Source: Hoplostethus atlanticus
Lineage: Eukaryota; Chordata; Actinopteri; Trachichthyiformes; Trachichthyidae
Direction of reading: 5' to 3'
DNA: 64,000 nucleotides
Assembly (NCBI GenBank): GCA_034670405.1
Contig: JAXDDX010000023.1
Span: 2,065,501-2,129,500 of the forward strand
The notes under the pieces were generated by a model. That model was given only the letters and a program-made list of their open reading frames with translations. It was not told the origin of the DNA and did no database searches. Positions 12,060 through 25,395 of the stretch are shown here, piece by piece. Position 1 is the first letter of the stretch. The number at the start of each line of letters is the position of its first letter. Position numbers and translations under genes: made by a program.

Positions 12060-14678
12060 GTAATTTGGATTGACTGTTCAAATGTTGACTGGTTGTTCAA
12101 AAAATCGTTCTGTGTTTGAAGGCTTCATTTAAGATGCATAAGGGAAGACGGAAAGTTTCCTATTTGTTCAAACAATAATTGAATAGTAAAGCATGTCAGA
12201 TCTACAAATCCGTGTCTAGTGTAGCGTGTCACAAGAGTTATGTTCAAGACTCCTAGGTGGTTTGTAATAAGTGTGACTTAGAGGGACCCCTCAATTTCCT
12301 CTCCTCACTCTTCTGCTGCACATCAGTTCTTCTTCCCAATTGCAATGAAGTTGGGAGAAAGTTACACAGTCAAACAAGAACTTTGACCGTTGTGAAATGA
12401 CAGTCGTAACCTGTCCTATAATAATTCAGCAACGCATCTTCCTCAAGCTCCTCTAAAATGCATGAGTTGCTGTTCCTGCAGGCTTAAACTCCTGTCCTCT
12501 TTGGTAGTAAATAGAGATTGCTGTGAAGTTGACGTGCAGCAGGCACAACTTACTTGAAAAGGCACATTTTTGGCTTTGTCAAAGTCGCAGTTGCCATGCA
12601 GAATACTCATCAGTTTGCCTCAGATCTGACGCCCCTTTTGATGTGCCTGCAGCTTACACTGATTTGCTGTGAAGACGCTTCTCTCATTAGAAATTCTTTA
12701 AACTCACTGCCTCAAATCGCATTAGCAGAGCATAGCAGAATCCCTGGTGACGCAGCCCCACACAGTTAGCTGCAGCGTACTGTATGAGTACACCTACAGT
12801 GTGGAGGGGAAGAGCTATTTATCACAGCACACCCTTAGGAAACAAATCAGGAAGCGTTGCTCAGGAAGTTGCTTTTGCTCCCGTTTTGTCAGCTTACCCT
12901 CTCAAGGTCGGGAGACTCAGACATCAATACAGCATGTATTGATGTTGGAAATGATAGGCCACCCCGTGCGTTGGATCTGCCCCAAAGCAAGTGGTAATCA
13001 ATGCAGGGAGGAAAACAAATTAGTTTGACAAAATGTGCTGCAAGAGAAGACAATCAAGGCGAGAACATGGATGCACACACACACCCACACACACATAAAC
13101 ACAAACACCCTACGGCAATACCTACGAGCACGGAGGTCATTCAGCGACATACAAGAGCAACATCGGTAGGTGTCATACACTGATGCAACAAAGTCACAAT
13201 AAATGTTCCAGCTTGCCAAGTCAATAATGTAAAGCTGGGTAAATAATTGATCACAAACTTCATATACTTTCAATTCTTTACTGAGTATAATAATAGAGGA
13301 GGGAGATGTTGTCGTCTTCTGGGGTTCCTCCTTTCCTACAAGATGGAGATGTTTTGATTACAGGACACCTCCCATCTGGGCTCGGCTTCAGAGTTACATC
13401 ACTTTGCCGAGAGGCCGTAGTCACAACAGCCGGGGAGCCGTGATCTCTGACTGCGGCGGGAGGAAATAAGGTACTGTGTCATAAGATGTTGAAATCATTC
13501 GGGATGTAATTTACCCACTGATGACAACACGTATCAGTCCTCACGGTGCTCTGAGGAATGACCATACTTTGCGACTTTTACTCTGTGCCAATGTGTGTTG
13601 AAACCATACAGATGCTGAAATTACACGGGGCAATAAGGGAAGAGTTTTAGAAAAAAATGAAGCTACAGAAAACCTTCAGAAACCAAGGCCACTTTGTTAC
13701 GGTTTTGATGCTTTTGTTGATAGAAACAGGGTCTAGGAGTTTAATGTGCAGGTCAGTGGAACAGTAACTGTTTTATCCTTGATTGTATGAAGAATTGACT
13801 CTGATTTACTTTATTTACTCTGATTGGTACTGTAGGTCAAGGGAGCTATGAACATAGACCCACCACTAGATGTATAATATTGCACTTTGTACATGAACTA
13901 TAGAACAACAGATCAAATGATCCTCCATGCTTCAGCCGGTCTCCAGCACGACTGAGGAGACATTGCATTTGTAGATGTCTTACGGTGCTACTATGTGATT
14001 TTTGTCAACAAATTATACAGGATCAACAGGATGATATTTCACCAAAAAACCTACTCTCAAGTCACTCTCAAGAGGAATGTGACTCCAATGAAGGAGCTTT
14101 TAGTGGAACAAATTTGGAGCAGGGATGCACCGGCAGCAAATGACAACACTGAATGCATCACATTACAGTCAATGGCCCTATAAAGGACTTTACTACGGCG
14201 ATGCAGCTGTTTTAGTCACTGAGAGGAACAGACAGACTCACATTATAATGGTAGTGTTGATGGTACCGTAGGATAGCAGTAATAACAGTTCTGCACATTT
14301 CACAGGTACGTCATTTAACTTTGGACTGTGAAAATGGTGTGTGGAGACTGACTGTGGTGGTTGTCAGCTCCTCGGCGTTTTCCTATAAAGCCGCTGTTAA
14401 CCTCAAAATGCAATGCTGCAATACACAGGAAAAGGCACACCATGCAGACAAGCAGAGAGCCACACAAACACACACCGTGAAACGTACATATGCAAACATT
14501 CAGGCATGCATACATGAGAAAATAAACAACTAACTGCGACAAGCACCTGTGCCTGATGCCATGGGCCTCCTCAGCTTTAGCCTCGTGGACACTCGTCTAC
14601 GCTACTTTGTCATATCTCGTCCGTGCTGCTGTCCATCACCACAGGGGCCTCAGACACAAGCATTATGGTCTGTATTTA
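12057..14678. other. Intergenic, no gene seen
   Basis: No convincing exon. It contains an imperfect CA-rich stretch at about 13073-13110 and otherwise unique-looking sequence. Confidence 0.5.
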
Positions 14679-14717
14679 GCACACACACACACACAGAGGA
14701 AGGGGGGGGGGGGGGGG
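14679..14717 (+). repeat. (CA)n followed by a G homopolymer
   Basis: A short (CA)n run at about 14680-14694 is followed by AGAGGAA and then an unbroken run of about 16 G at 14702-14717. Such a G-run is prone to sequencing length error. Confidence 0.9.
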
Positions 14718-14789
14718 TAATGTAAGTTTTGTGTTTCGCAGAGAGATAGAGCATCATCTGAATTATTGCTATCCAACTACATGTTGCCT

Positions 14790-14905
14790 GGGGCGGTAGC
14801 CGAGTGGTTAGAGAAGCAGGCTTGTTTGTTACCGTGTGAGAAGCCGGGAAAATCTGGATGCCAAACGTTTTCCTCCAAACAAATACTGCCAAAGTGCATT
14901 TCAGC
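14790..14905 (+). mobile_element. tRNA-derived SINE head fragment
   Basis: It contains TAGCCGAGTGGTTAG (from 14797), close to the A box and D arm of a Leu/Ser-type tRNA, followed by a diverged B-box region and a short body. It lacks the full tRNA fold and a clear B box, so it is not a functional tRNA gene. It ends at the TTAA that starts the next repeat (14911). Confidence 0.5.
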
Positions 14906-14910
14906 ACTTT

Positions 14911-15290
14911 TTAAAGGAATACACCCTGAGATTGGCCTGTTGGTCAGCCTAACCGTTACGTGATGTGAAACTCATCCATGTGTCTGTGGTAGATCATTGG
15001 CTCCAGTGCGCCATGCTAACACTAGCATAGTGACTAGCATTAGCTCAAAAGTGATACAATGAGAACTAGTAGAAGCAATAAAGCTAATATGGTTGCTCAC
15101 CTGAAATAGTTCCTACAATAAACCTGTTGAGTTAATGATATTTAACACAAAACACAAAACACTAACTAGTTTTACTACTAAAAGGCAAGTCTTCTTATTT
15201 TGGATAATGCTAGTGGTCTACTATCACTCAACACAGTGTATGCTAAAGTGTTAGCAGGGAGCACCGGAGCCAATGAACTGAACGTAACCC
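14911..15290. mobile_element. Foldback MITE-like repeat, copy A
   Basis: It begins TTAAAGGAATACACC. A left-arm block (about 14990-15050, 'cattggctcc', 'tgctaacact', 'ctagcatta') recurs in reverse complement at about 15205-15285, so the element folds back on itself. A related arm is found at 51609-51760, showing it is a dispersed family. No transposase frame is present. The right boundary is approximate. Confidence 0.6.
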
Positions 15291-18200
15291 TCCCTTCCCT
15301 GCAGCTATTCCCTCAGACCATTGCTGTAAATAGAGTCTCTTTGTCAACGTGCGTGGTTAAGTTAGGGTTTTAGTGATTGCTTTGGACTGCTTTTCATCTT
15401 CGCAATCCTGTCATGTTCTTTTTCCACTCTGTGGCATTAGATTCTGGCTGCGTGCGTAATCCTGTATACCGTACATCCCTGGGTCCTAGGAAATATCGGC
15501 AAGGTGTTTCTTTTCTGTTGTTCAGAATGTAATGAGTCTGTGTTGTAAGTCTCTTATCTTCCAACATAGATATGAACAGGACTTCCCCACTTTTAATTAC
15601 ATTACATTAGAAATTACACTTTGATTAGATTATATCAGAAAACTTTACGGTGGAGCACATACATACAAATGTTTTTGTTGAAAACACGTGAAATCATAAT
15701 GACAAAATGGGTGTCAGATGCATTTTTAATCCATGGGAAATCCAAATGCAGATCCATTTGCCAGCAGAACTGCTGTAAATCCAAAGCTAAATTTGAAATG
15801 AATAAAGCATAAAGTAACACAATAGGGCAGCAGAGACGTTTCAGTTCAGGTAAGCAGGTGTACTGTGAAATGCAAAATTGAAAAAAAAAAAAGTGCTGGA
15901 CAGATAAAATGTAAAAAACACATTTTTTTACATTTCTTCTACTAATACAGCTTGTTACAGATTGCAAATGGGGTCATTGATGCAGTTATTTTACACTGAA
16001 ACTCACCAGAGGAGGGGACTTAACAAACATCCATGCAGGGTTGTGCCATTAGCTCGGGTCTTGAATCAAACTGAAATTAAATGCAAACAAATGGAAATCT
16101 TTGTGTACTTTGTGATGTGTGCTTAGGCTGTCAATGCCTACCTGTGGCCCTTGAAAGAGTCGTGGGTTTTAGAGTGTTGAAAGTCACTGGAGTGTGGTGT
16201 GGCATGTGTTAGAGAGGATATCAGCCTTTATACTCTCTTTTTTCTCACAGCGTGACTGATATGAAAGAGGCCTCATCGGTGTGTGTTGATTGTTGAGTGG
16301 GGCATTATCCTGGCAAAGTGATAGCAATAGCGCTCTGCCTAATTGTTAGGAAACCATAAACCCATAAACCACGTAGACTTTTATGTTAATGGTTCTGAAA
16401 TTGCCTCTGAGTGTATTTTAAAAGGTGTATTCATGCTTCTGCAAGAATCAGACCATGTAGTCTACTTCACAAACAATGCACCGTTTCCAGCCATTTCCAG
16501 CTTTTAGAGACACGCTCCCTTTGTCCCTCCACGCTCTTCCGCTAACGGCAACAACCTGCCATCTCCCTGCAAAGCTCAAGTCAAGTGAAGTATAAAACTA
16601 AAGGCTAGAGACTCACTTCATTTAGGAATGAATGTCAAAACAAAGAGCATCAGATGCATTTTCCAAAACACTCTGGCGGTTTATCCATGACAGTTTCTCC
16701 CTGTGTTCTTGTCCAACTACCCTTGTTATTACTCATTTAGATGTCTCCAGAAGCGTTTTATCATCTGGATGATACGTTTTGAGCCTGAGCCCTGCTGTTA
16801 GAGCACTGCTGACTCCTGATAAGTGCACTCTGTGAGCGTTCACTGACTCCACTTGTTTTGGACTTGCTTGATATGTATCTCTGTGTTCCCGTTCGCTTCC
16901 TTGCTTTCAAAACATTTCCTCTTCTCAGCTCTGCATTTAATAGCAGGTGAGCACAAAGACTGGTGCTTATATAACACGGAATAACTTCATCAAAAGACTG
17001 GGAAAACGAGACAGTTTCCCTGCCAATCTGGGAGGATATGAAAACATAATATCAGGTATAACCTTGCTATGGATAATATGGGAAATTGCTCGTTGTCAGT
17101 TTAAGTGAAATTTATTTGACTTCTAGTGATTAATGTGGCTTCCCTCACAGTTGGACATGAGCTAATTAATCAAATGATACATGAAAACAATTAGTAGTAG
17201 GCAGTGAAATTATATTAAATGTGGCCTGAATAGCAGAACCAGCAATAAAACAGCACATTTAGTCCAAATATCCCCAACCAGGAAATCCATACTGTGCTGT
17301 ATTTGACTTTATGCCTCCGTACTTCACTTGCAGTATAAAGGGGTATAATAGAAGTTCAATATAATTTGTAACCCTCTGCATGCACGCCATGCTCTCATTT
17401 GAGCTGTTTGACTTTACAATGATGATTTGAGTTCCCAACTAGTTTACCTATTTAAATACAAAAATCTCTCACGTGGAAAAAATTGTAATGCATATTATGT
17501 CTCACGCAGCTGCTGCCCTGCATGTAGCCACGCATTCAAGTAGGGATGTAACGACACATTCAGCTCACGGCTCGCCATGCTTGGTTCATGGTGTGACATT
17601 ATCACGACATTCTGGGCAAAAAGCTCAATGAAGACAATTATAAGTCCCTTTTTATTTCTGAGTGGAAACAAAAACAAAAGTGCAAACCATAAACAGAGTG
17701 ACTAGGTAATGTAAGTTTACTTTTTAAGACCTTTTTAATGTCAAATTAAATTTAAAACCAATCCCCAAATAATCCTGGAGAGTAAAACAAAAGAAGAGCA
17801 TACATCTGCAGTGACAGTAGAATAGGGTGGTGGCAGGCAATATGTTAAAAATGGTGATACCGGTACAAAAATAGACACGTCTCTATAAAATCATAGCCAT
17901 TTCCAGTTTAGCACTGTCATCTATTTTCGGATGAAGTTGATTTTGCCTTTCTGTTCTCCTTCAGCTGGTGCATCGTGTCGGTCCCATCTCTGTTGCTCTC
18001 CTTTTATGAGGACTTTCAAAGCCGTCAGTGGGACACAAAGTGGAAGACATCATTTGAATTTCAAAGGCCTGACAGAACACATTGCCTCTATCAGCAGAGG
18101 AAAGGTCCTCTTGTCAGGAGAGCGCCTTCAGAATTAATCATCCACGTTGAGAGCCCTCCTGGATGCAACTTCCTCTTTCGGCAAGGGGTGCAGAAGAGGA

Positions 18201-19650
18201 GGTGGTTGGATAGAACAGGGAGTCACTGCCAGACCTCATAAAAGAGGTTAATCCCTCCCACACCGGTAGTTGCTATTCCAACAACAACACGTGTCTCTTT
18301 ACAGGACCAACAGCACGGGGTCATCTCGCTCTCTTTTGTGCTCTTCACTCACATCAATTTAGTTCCTGTGTTTTTTGCGAAACAAATCTTCAAAACGAGT
18401 CATTTTCAGTGCACCCCGGGGAGAGAGTAAAATGACCCGTGAAAACACAACGCTGGTGCTTCTCCTGAGCCACCAGAAGTCACGTCGGTAAGACATACGG
18501 CACCAGCGAGCAAGAGACAGCCTTCAGCCGCTGTCGCTATGAGTTAATTAGCCGTCCCTAATGTGAATCAGCTTCCATTTTTACTCACTTTGATTTACAG
18601 AGCCTTTCCCCATTGCATTTCCATGGCGACAATACGGTTTTGTGTGGAGTGTTGTGGACTCGGGTGCGCTAAATGATCCCATTAAAGAGCATTTATGGCC
18701 GTTTAGCACCACCAGTCCCACTTGGAGAGCCCTTGTGTGTCGACTGTTTGGATCAGATGTTCTCATTACCCGTTGTCAGCGTGCTTCCTCTGGTCCAATG
18801 GGGGTAAATGTTTTTGGTAAAAATTGCACCAAAGTTTCTGATCATTTGTGGGTGAGAAGCATTCATTTCTTTCTACCTCTTCACTTTATTTCACCTCATT
18901 TCATTTTACTTCAATTCAATATCACAGGAACAATATGGCAAAACCATCCATGTACAATTAATTCATCATACAAAATAAGGCAAAATAAATAACTAAATGC
19001 CTACTGTGTGTATGTGCGTGCGTGCACGTGTGTTGTGTGTTGTGTGTGTGTGTTGCAGTATGTTGAACTGGGTAATAATATTCAGATAATGAAACCAAAC
19101 AAACAGATGATGAATGCAAGGTGAAAGGTGAAAAAGTAAAATCGCTCCAACACTGAGATGTAAACAGTCAGCGGTATATCTGGCTGCTTTCTGTTCTTCA
19201 GTTCAAATTCAAAATGTTTGCTTGACATTGCTGTGTGGATTCATGTCGTTGTCAAAGCAAGAAGAGTGTTTAAACAAGATAATACAGCAAATAGTGTAGC
19301 ATATATAACAGTGCTACAGCCGTACCAATGCTGCCAATATAGTAGAGTAAATATAAAGTGTGTTGAAATAGCAAAAAACTCCTAATGTCATTTTTATTGG
19401 TATCATCACAGTTGTCTGCCCAGTTTGTAACATTCAGTCACCCATTGTGCAGCTAAGTTTGCCGTAGGTGACTCTCCTAATATAATTAGTTGTTTTCCAC
19501 TATCTTTCAGTTTGATGAAGCTGGGAATTTATAGATCTAATTCTTTAAAGTAGTCCCTTGTGCTATTATGACATAAAAATGTACTTGTGTCGGGTATTGT
19601 CACTGGCTTGAAATGTCGAAACCTAATAGCGAAATAAAAAATCTCTTTAG
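15291..19650. other. Intergenic, no gene seen
   Basis: Mostly unique AT-rich DNA. The stretch 17540-17620 has 'tagggatgtaacga' and 'acattatcacga', as in a diffuse hAT-type repeat seen in fish, but too little remains to classify. A GT-rich imperfect repeat lies at 19010-19055. Confidence 0.45.
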
Positions 19651-19659
19651 GTCAGAGAA

Positions 19660-19785
19660 GTGTGAAGTTTACTGATGTCAGTTACACAATTTCTGGGTAA
19701 TGAAGTCCTTCAAACTTTAGGGAACAGTTATGTCTCACCGCCACTTGGGGCCGCCAAACTGCGGAATTGCCTAGTGCAGTTTTAA
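19660..19785 (-). mobile_element. Interspersed repeat family 'R', copy 3, partial (minus)
   Basis: The reverse complement starts with TTAA and contains 'taggcaa', 'gcggtgaga' and 'acccaga', aligned in order with copies at 7781-8066 and 58698-58942. It is more diverged and shorter than those copies. A TTAA lies at the head (19782-19785). Confidence 0.45.
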
Positions 19786-19857
19786 GTCTCGTGACCACTT
19801 GACCAAGGGTTGTTTTGGGGTTCAGTTTTTCTTTGTGCACTTTTATAATGTTTATGA

Positions 19858-20634
19858 TCAGTGGATAACAGCCTAAATTTGTCTGGTGTTTTATTTTTGG
19901 ATGTTAAACACTGCAGGGCCTTTGTAGGATGCAAATCATGCAAACTGAGTAAACCCCATTTCACTTCCATATATTGGTTGGATTGCACAGTGAAGTATTT
20001 TAGACCAATCAAGACTTGTATGTCTACCCTGTGGATTTTTCTCATCTTCCACTTCTGTGCATCAAAGTCTCAACAGGCTTTTTATTTCAGTGAATTCACT
20101 GTTAGAACTAAGTTACCTGAGACACTGATTGTGTGTCCCTCGCATCACTCCCTCTTTCCAGTAGCGGTGTTGTCTGGAGGGTGGGAGGTTCGTGTCAGGG
20201 GAATCAATCTATTGGACCAGAGAGAGTGGGATGACACAGCACCCATCGCTCACCCACGCAGTCCCGCTCTGCTCCTGACAGTAAGCTCTGCGATGATGGG
20301 AGGAGTGCGTGACAAGACGAGGAACAGGAGTGATGGGGTCTCTCCATCACAGCCAAGGCTCTGTCATGTTTCAACCACTTTTTTTATTATTTTATTTTCG
20401 CCTGACTTCAACTTTGCAAAATCACGTCTCCAAAAACTGCCTATAGCCAACCAGGACTTCCAGGGCCTCTTGCTGAATCTTAAAAAAGTATTGATCATTC
20501 TGGTTCATTTGTGCTGTCAAATACCAGGTTACATAAACTCACTCAAGTCTGAAAGTAGCCACAACAACTATAACATACAGTCTGATGCTGCATGCTGTGT
20601 GGGGCGTATGGCAGATACACGGGTGCGTAAGTGA
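19858..20634 (+). other. Long open reading frame of unknown meaning
   Basis: This is the longest stop-free frame outside lrrn1, about 258 codons between stops. Its first in-frame ATG is at 20020, leaving about 204 codons. The translation is rich in Cys, His, Ser and Phe, shows no domain I recognise, and lacks the charged, ordered look of typical proteins. No good splice sites frame it. It is probably a chance opening or an old repeat, but its length is unusual for this base composition. Confidence 0.15.
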
Positions 20635-23600
20635 TTTAATTCTGTAATTACAACAGCGTTTGTCGTTCAAGCAAATTTGTTTTCTCTCTTGTTTCTGCGT
20701 GGAACGACGTTGACGAAGATGAACACTGATCTGGTCGCTACCCAACGACTCTCTCTCTCTCTTTCTCCCTCTGCAGACGTCGTCTATCGCTCGGTGTTAA
20801 TCAGAAAGCCGTTATTGGGGTAATCATTCAGCACTGATAAAACTGGACGGCCTGGTGAGATCTCTTGGTGGGGGGGCGGGGGGGAATGAACACTGCTAAT
20901 ACAGTCAACCTGGTATGTGTGTTCTTCGCTGCAGCCCTCATCAGCTGATCCAAAAACTCATTGACTTAATTTAAATGACCTTTTCATTCAATCAGAGCAG
21001 TGGCTCGTCTGACATGCACAACATCCTGCATCCATCTGGGGAGAGCAGATAGTCATTTTAGAAACACCATTAATCTCCTCCCCGGTGACTCTGAAAACAC
21101 TTATTCCAAGAATCACAAAAGTATGGGCGTAAGAGGACACCCATGTTTCCGTTATAAACCTTGATTTCTTCTGTAAAAAAGACTTTTTCACGCTCCACCT
21201 GTCACTGAGGAAAAGGGATCTTCAACAACCGCATAATGTTGATATTGAAAGCCTAAGAGGATAAAGAAATATGCTATTTCATTTGAAGCCACCTGCCATT
21301 GATACGGTGCAAGTAACCCACAGAGCAGACTCTGCTTGTGAATGCTACTCTGTTTATGGGCAGCAGTCCATGAGCCCCAGCTGAATACTAAATGCTTATC
21401 AAAGACGGTGGCAGGCCAGAAGCCAGAGAGAGTCCAGCAGTGGAAGTGGCTGCTGGACTCTACAGGGCCATAAAGTTCCACGGAGCCATATGAGCCTCTA
21501 ACGTTGATCCCCAATAAAGGACCACGAGTAGAGAACACTCTACATCCCCTCGCACCATCATTACCCTTTATTCCATCCACCCAGAGACAGCGGTGAGAGC
21601 GTAACCATGTCAACCACACTCAGCTGCTGATTGGCCCCCGTTGTTTATTGGCCAGGACTATGATCAACCTCCACGGGAATCAAAGGCACATCGGAGGTGC
21701 CGGGCAGAGGGTGCGTCAGGACTAAAAGTAGAGATTGAAACGCAAATAAACAGGCATGCAAGAATATGGCTGGAATACCTGGTCACATATCCCCGTCTAT
21801 TCCCTTAAGATGGGTGCAGATGCATCAGAGTTTATGACCGATATAGGTAGATGGAAGTGGGTTTACCTCACAGCAAGCATTAGAAGCACCATTAGCGTTA
21901 CATGTAGTAAGCAGATTTAAGAATTCATGCTGTTTGAGGTGTGCATAACAGCATGTTATTCTGTACATAATGTAAGAGATGTGCCCCATCAGCACTCCAT
22001 GGGTTGCTCGAGGGAAAGTATCTGACGTAAGTATTATCTGGTGGAAGCAAAGAGTTAACCCCCCGCTTGTAAGGTAGGTTTATGTCTCCAGGGAAATGCA
22101 AGGCCTCAGGTCACAGGCTGATGAAACCCGGCTTTAATGATTATAGTCGTCTCTCCTCTTGTATAAGTACGCCTGCACTCTACTCATCCTATCAATTAAT
22201 AAGGTGTCATCACTTTTAATACCGGTGTCAGGGGAAGTGTAGGAAAGATCAAAGATACAGGGTCACTGATTTCCTGTGAAAGATTTGAGCATTTCGGTGA
22301 AGTCGATTATCAGATTGATGCTGTGTTGTTGTACATGGCTTACTATGTTGTCATCATGAGAATATTGTTTTTGTAGACCTTCAACCTGATGGAATAGAGG
22401 AACATGCTCATGGGTTTTGGCACACATTGTGACTAAACTGGTTGGATTACCAGCTGAGAACGTCTGGCATTTAAAGCATCTCTCAGAAGCTCTTGTTCAG
22501 CTGTCGGTCACTGAAGTGTAGTCGTCATTCGAATGGAACCATGCCAAAGAAATGTGAGCATGGCAGATGAAGGGTAATCAGTGACTAAGTCTGTGTCTGT
22601 TGGGACACAAGTGTATCCGGTGGCTTGGCTCAAAGTGACTCAGATAAAGATAAAGCTGTCCTTGGTGAACTTCCTTGAAGGAGAACGCCCTGAAGGACAT
22701 CTGCTGAGGTCTGCAGTAGGTTAATGAGAAGGTATTTTTGCTCCCATCATTTGTTTCCTTTGGACGTTTTGACACCCTGTATTTCTCCGCCACCACCTGT
22801 ATTGATGGATGCTATGCGCCTTTCCTATGCTGACAGTTTGCGGTATTGTGGAGTCGCACATGAGTCAGAGAAATTCTACCCCAGCGACAGTTCAAATAGT
22901 AAGAGAAATAGTAGGAGAAAGGGAAATGGGTCCAAAATCCAAATTGAGATTCTTCCCAATGCGGGGGTTTTCATTTCTACAGGAACTTGCTGGTCTGCGG
23001 CCTTGGTGACTCACTAGGACCTAAATCCAGTTCACTGATGATCCCACAGTCTTGCACATCCACTCGACCCAAACCAACATACAGCAGTACTTATGACGTA
23101 GCCCATGGCAGCTCACCAGATCCTCCAGCTCTGCTACTCCGTCCTACAGAGGAAAGCGAGAGTCTATCAGACTGGAAAGTAGGTCAGTCAGCGGATGAGT
23201 ACCAGATATGCCTTTCCCCCAGGTGAGGAGGAGCTGACAGCGATAGTATTGATTATCAGTGAGCTTACCTAGCTTCGCTCTGATCGCTGTCCTGGGTATT
23301 AAAGCCTAGCTCCAGTCTGTAGGGTGTTTGTGGATACCGCTGCCACTATATATACTGTATGTGTGACCCTGTGACACAGATAAGACAGGGCGGCAACCAT
23401 TACCACACACAGCAAAATCGTCAGTGTTAAAAATCAACTTTATGCCAGTGTTTATATAAGCTCTCCAATCAACACTTGTCAACTCTAATAATAATCACTG
23501 GAAAATGAGCATTTATTAAGACACCGAAATTTGCTGTGCATACACGCGCAGGCAGACACCTAACATGAGTCTGAACGTTGAGAACATGTATTGGGTAGAA

Positions 23601-23843
23601 ACTAGATCAGCGGTGAGTGGCAGCAGCCCCCAGTGTGTTCTAACAGTTCCCGCTTAAGGGATGTGTTGAACCTCAGGTGGACAAGAATATAATTAACTGT
23701 GTCTTGGTGAGCACCCCTTATATCCCCTGGTTCAGCTCTGGTTTAACTCCACACTGCAGTTAAGGTCTCTGAAGCTGTCTGTTTTTCACCGTCTAACTCG
23801 CAGAGTCAAAGGTGTAAATCAAATGGGGGTCTGGAATTCCTGA
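20635..23843. other. Intergenic, no gene seen
   Basis: No exon recognised. A G-rich run lies at about 20868-20885. The rest looks unique, with no clear repeat family. Confidence 0.5.
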
Positions 23844-23894
23844 CATACAAGATACATACAAGATACATACAAGATACATACAAGATACATACAA
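23844..23894 (+). repeat. 11-bp minisatellite
   Basis: The unit GATACATACAA is repeated about four times with almost no change, preceded by a partial unit. Confidence 0.9.
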
Positions 23895-24179
23895 TTCCTA
23901 CAAGACATTTGAGTTTTGATATTCTGTTATACGTTGCATCTTAAAGGCACTGGATGGACATTTTCAAACATCAACATATCATTGTTGTTGCTACTGTTTC
24001 TCAAAATGAAGACTATTTTATTGTTATTATTATTATTTTCTTATTCTTATAATATCTTTTCATATATTTTAGTGTGAATTTTTCAATTTTATATTGTATT
24101 CTTGACCTTTGCCTTTTACAGTACTTGCTTTTATTCTTGTTTTGTTTTTATTCTTCTCTTGCTCTCTTGTTTATTGTTA

Positions 24180-24282
24180 TGCACCGAACACCAAGTCAAA
24201 TTCCTCGTATGTGAAAACATATTTGGCAATAAAACTGTTTCTGATTCTGATTCTGATTCTGATTCTGATTCTGATTCTGATT
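24180..24282 (+). mobile_element. Retroposon 3' end with (CTGATT)n tail
   Basis: The sequence 'aagtcaaattcctcgtatgt' (24192-24211) followed by 'ggcaataaaactg' and seven perfect CTGATT units (24241-24282) is the common 3' end of a fish non-LTR retroposon. Only the tail is clear, and the upstream AT-rich 150 bases may belong to it. The class is taken from memory of this ending. Confidence 0.55.
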
Positions 24283-25050
24283 CCTGTTTTGTGCCGTACA
24301 GCAACCAACAAATTTACCTCCAAAACCGACCGGGCACAATATAAAATGCAGTGTAAAGGCCATGTAGAGGCTGCCAGTCTTCTCAGTGATGGTGTTGCTT
24401 CTTTATACTGATTTCTCCAAATGAATATGGTCCTGATTTATTGATATATTGACACACTATTGTACTGATAATAGAAATATACCAGTATACCCCCTCAGAA
24501 TTTGCTTTAATTAGTAAAGAAAGGGCGTTTTATAAGTTAACACATTATTACATTTTCACATTATTGAGAGACACGTGAGGCAGTAATGAGAGCCGAGCTG
24601 CACCGTGGGACATGGCGGAGTCAGACAGAGGCACCCCTGCTGTGCTGGAATAGACGAGTACAGACAAAGATACTCAGACCTCCCACTGCACGCAGACAGT
24701 GGAAATCCTATTTGTCACAGAAGTGTGTCGGGAGCTTTAATTAATAAGGCTTGTGGCAAGAGAAAATTGAATTAGATGAATACAGTAAACAATGTGGCAA
24801 TGAATCCAGGAACTAAATGTTATTTGGGATCCCAGTGTATCACCAGCAACAGTCATTTAGGAAAAAAAGATGACAGTTTTGAAGCAGCACCAGTATTGTG
24901 AGTTGAATGATCTAATACTTAACACCAAATAGTGTTAATATCCAGTGACTGACAGTGTTATCTCTTTCTGATTAGAGTGATCTCTCACTGCAAGATAGAT
25001 CGTATCAGCTGTTTATCCCTGCTGGGCTTGAGTCTGTGATCTTTCTTAGC

Positions 25051-25053
<3 letters not shown>

Positions 25054-25100
<47 letters not shown>
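25054..25100 (+). repeat. (CA)n microsatellite
   Basis: An unbroken CA dinucleotide run of 47 bases. Confidence 0.97.
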
Positions 25101-25102
<2 letters not shown>

Positions 25103-25345
25103 ACACGCAGACGATGTTCAGTGTCATCACCCAGCTTGTGTTTGCTGTCTCTTTGTTCTGCTTGCCTCAGCAGCGTGAATTTTCAAGGAGACACACTCCA
25201 ACTCTCCTCAGAGAACTTTTCCCAAACTCCTTGTCTTGCTGTGCATCACGACGGCACTCTGCCCTCCTTTCTCAGCCGGCACTAGGATGTACAGTACATG
25301 TGGATGTGGGCAGAAGCACTGTCTTCCAACATAAACCTCCCCCCA

Positions 25346-25346
<1 letters not shown>

Positions 25347-25381
<35 letters not shown>

Positions 25382-25395
25382 CACCCCCGCCCCCC
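25347..25395 (+). repeat. (CA)n followed by a C-rich tract
   Basis: A CA run of about 33 bases passes directly into CCCACCCCCGCCCCCC, flanked upstream by CCCCCC. It is strongly C-rich on this strand and G-rich on the other. Confidence 0.95.

Noticed and set aside
14790-14870. tRNA-Leu/Ser-like sequence
   Set aside because: Only the D-arm/A-box part is convincing. The B box and acceptor pairing are missing, so it was called a SINE head, not a tRNA gene.
17540-17620. hAT-like repeat fragment
   Set aside because: Only a few short phrases are shared with the family as I remember it, too little for a feature of its own.
23844-23894. CRISPR-like short tandem array
   Set aside because: Units are contiguous 11-mers without spacers, in a vertebrate genome; it is a minisatellite.
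24102-24411. Frames encoding Asp-Ser or Ile-Leu repeats
   Set aside because: They come from translating the (CTGATT)n tail of a retroposon.
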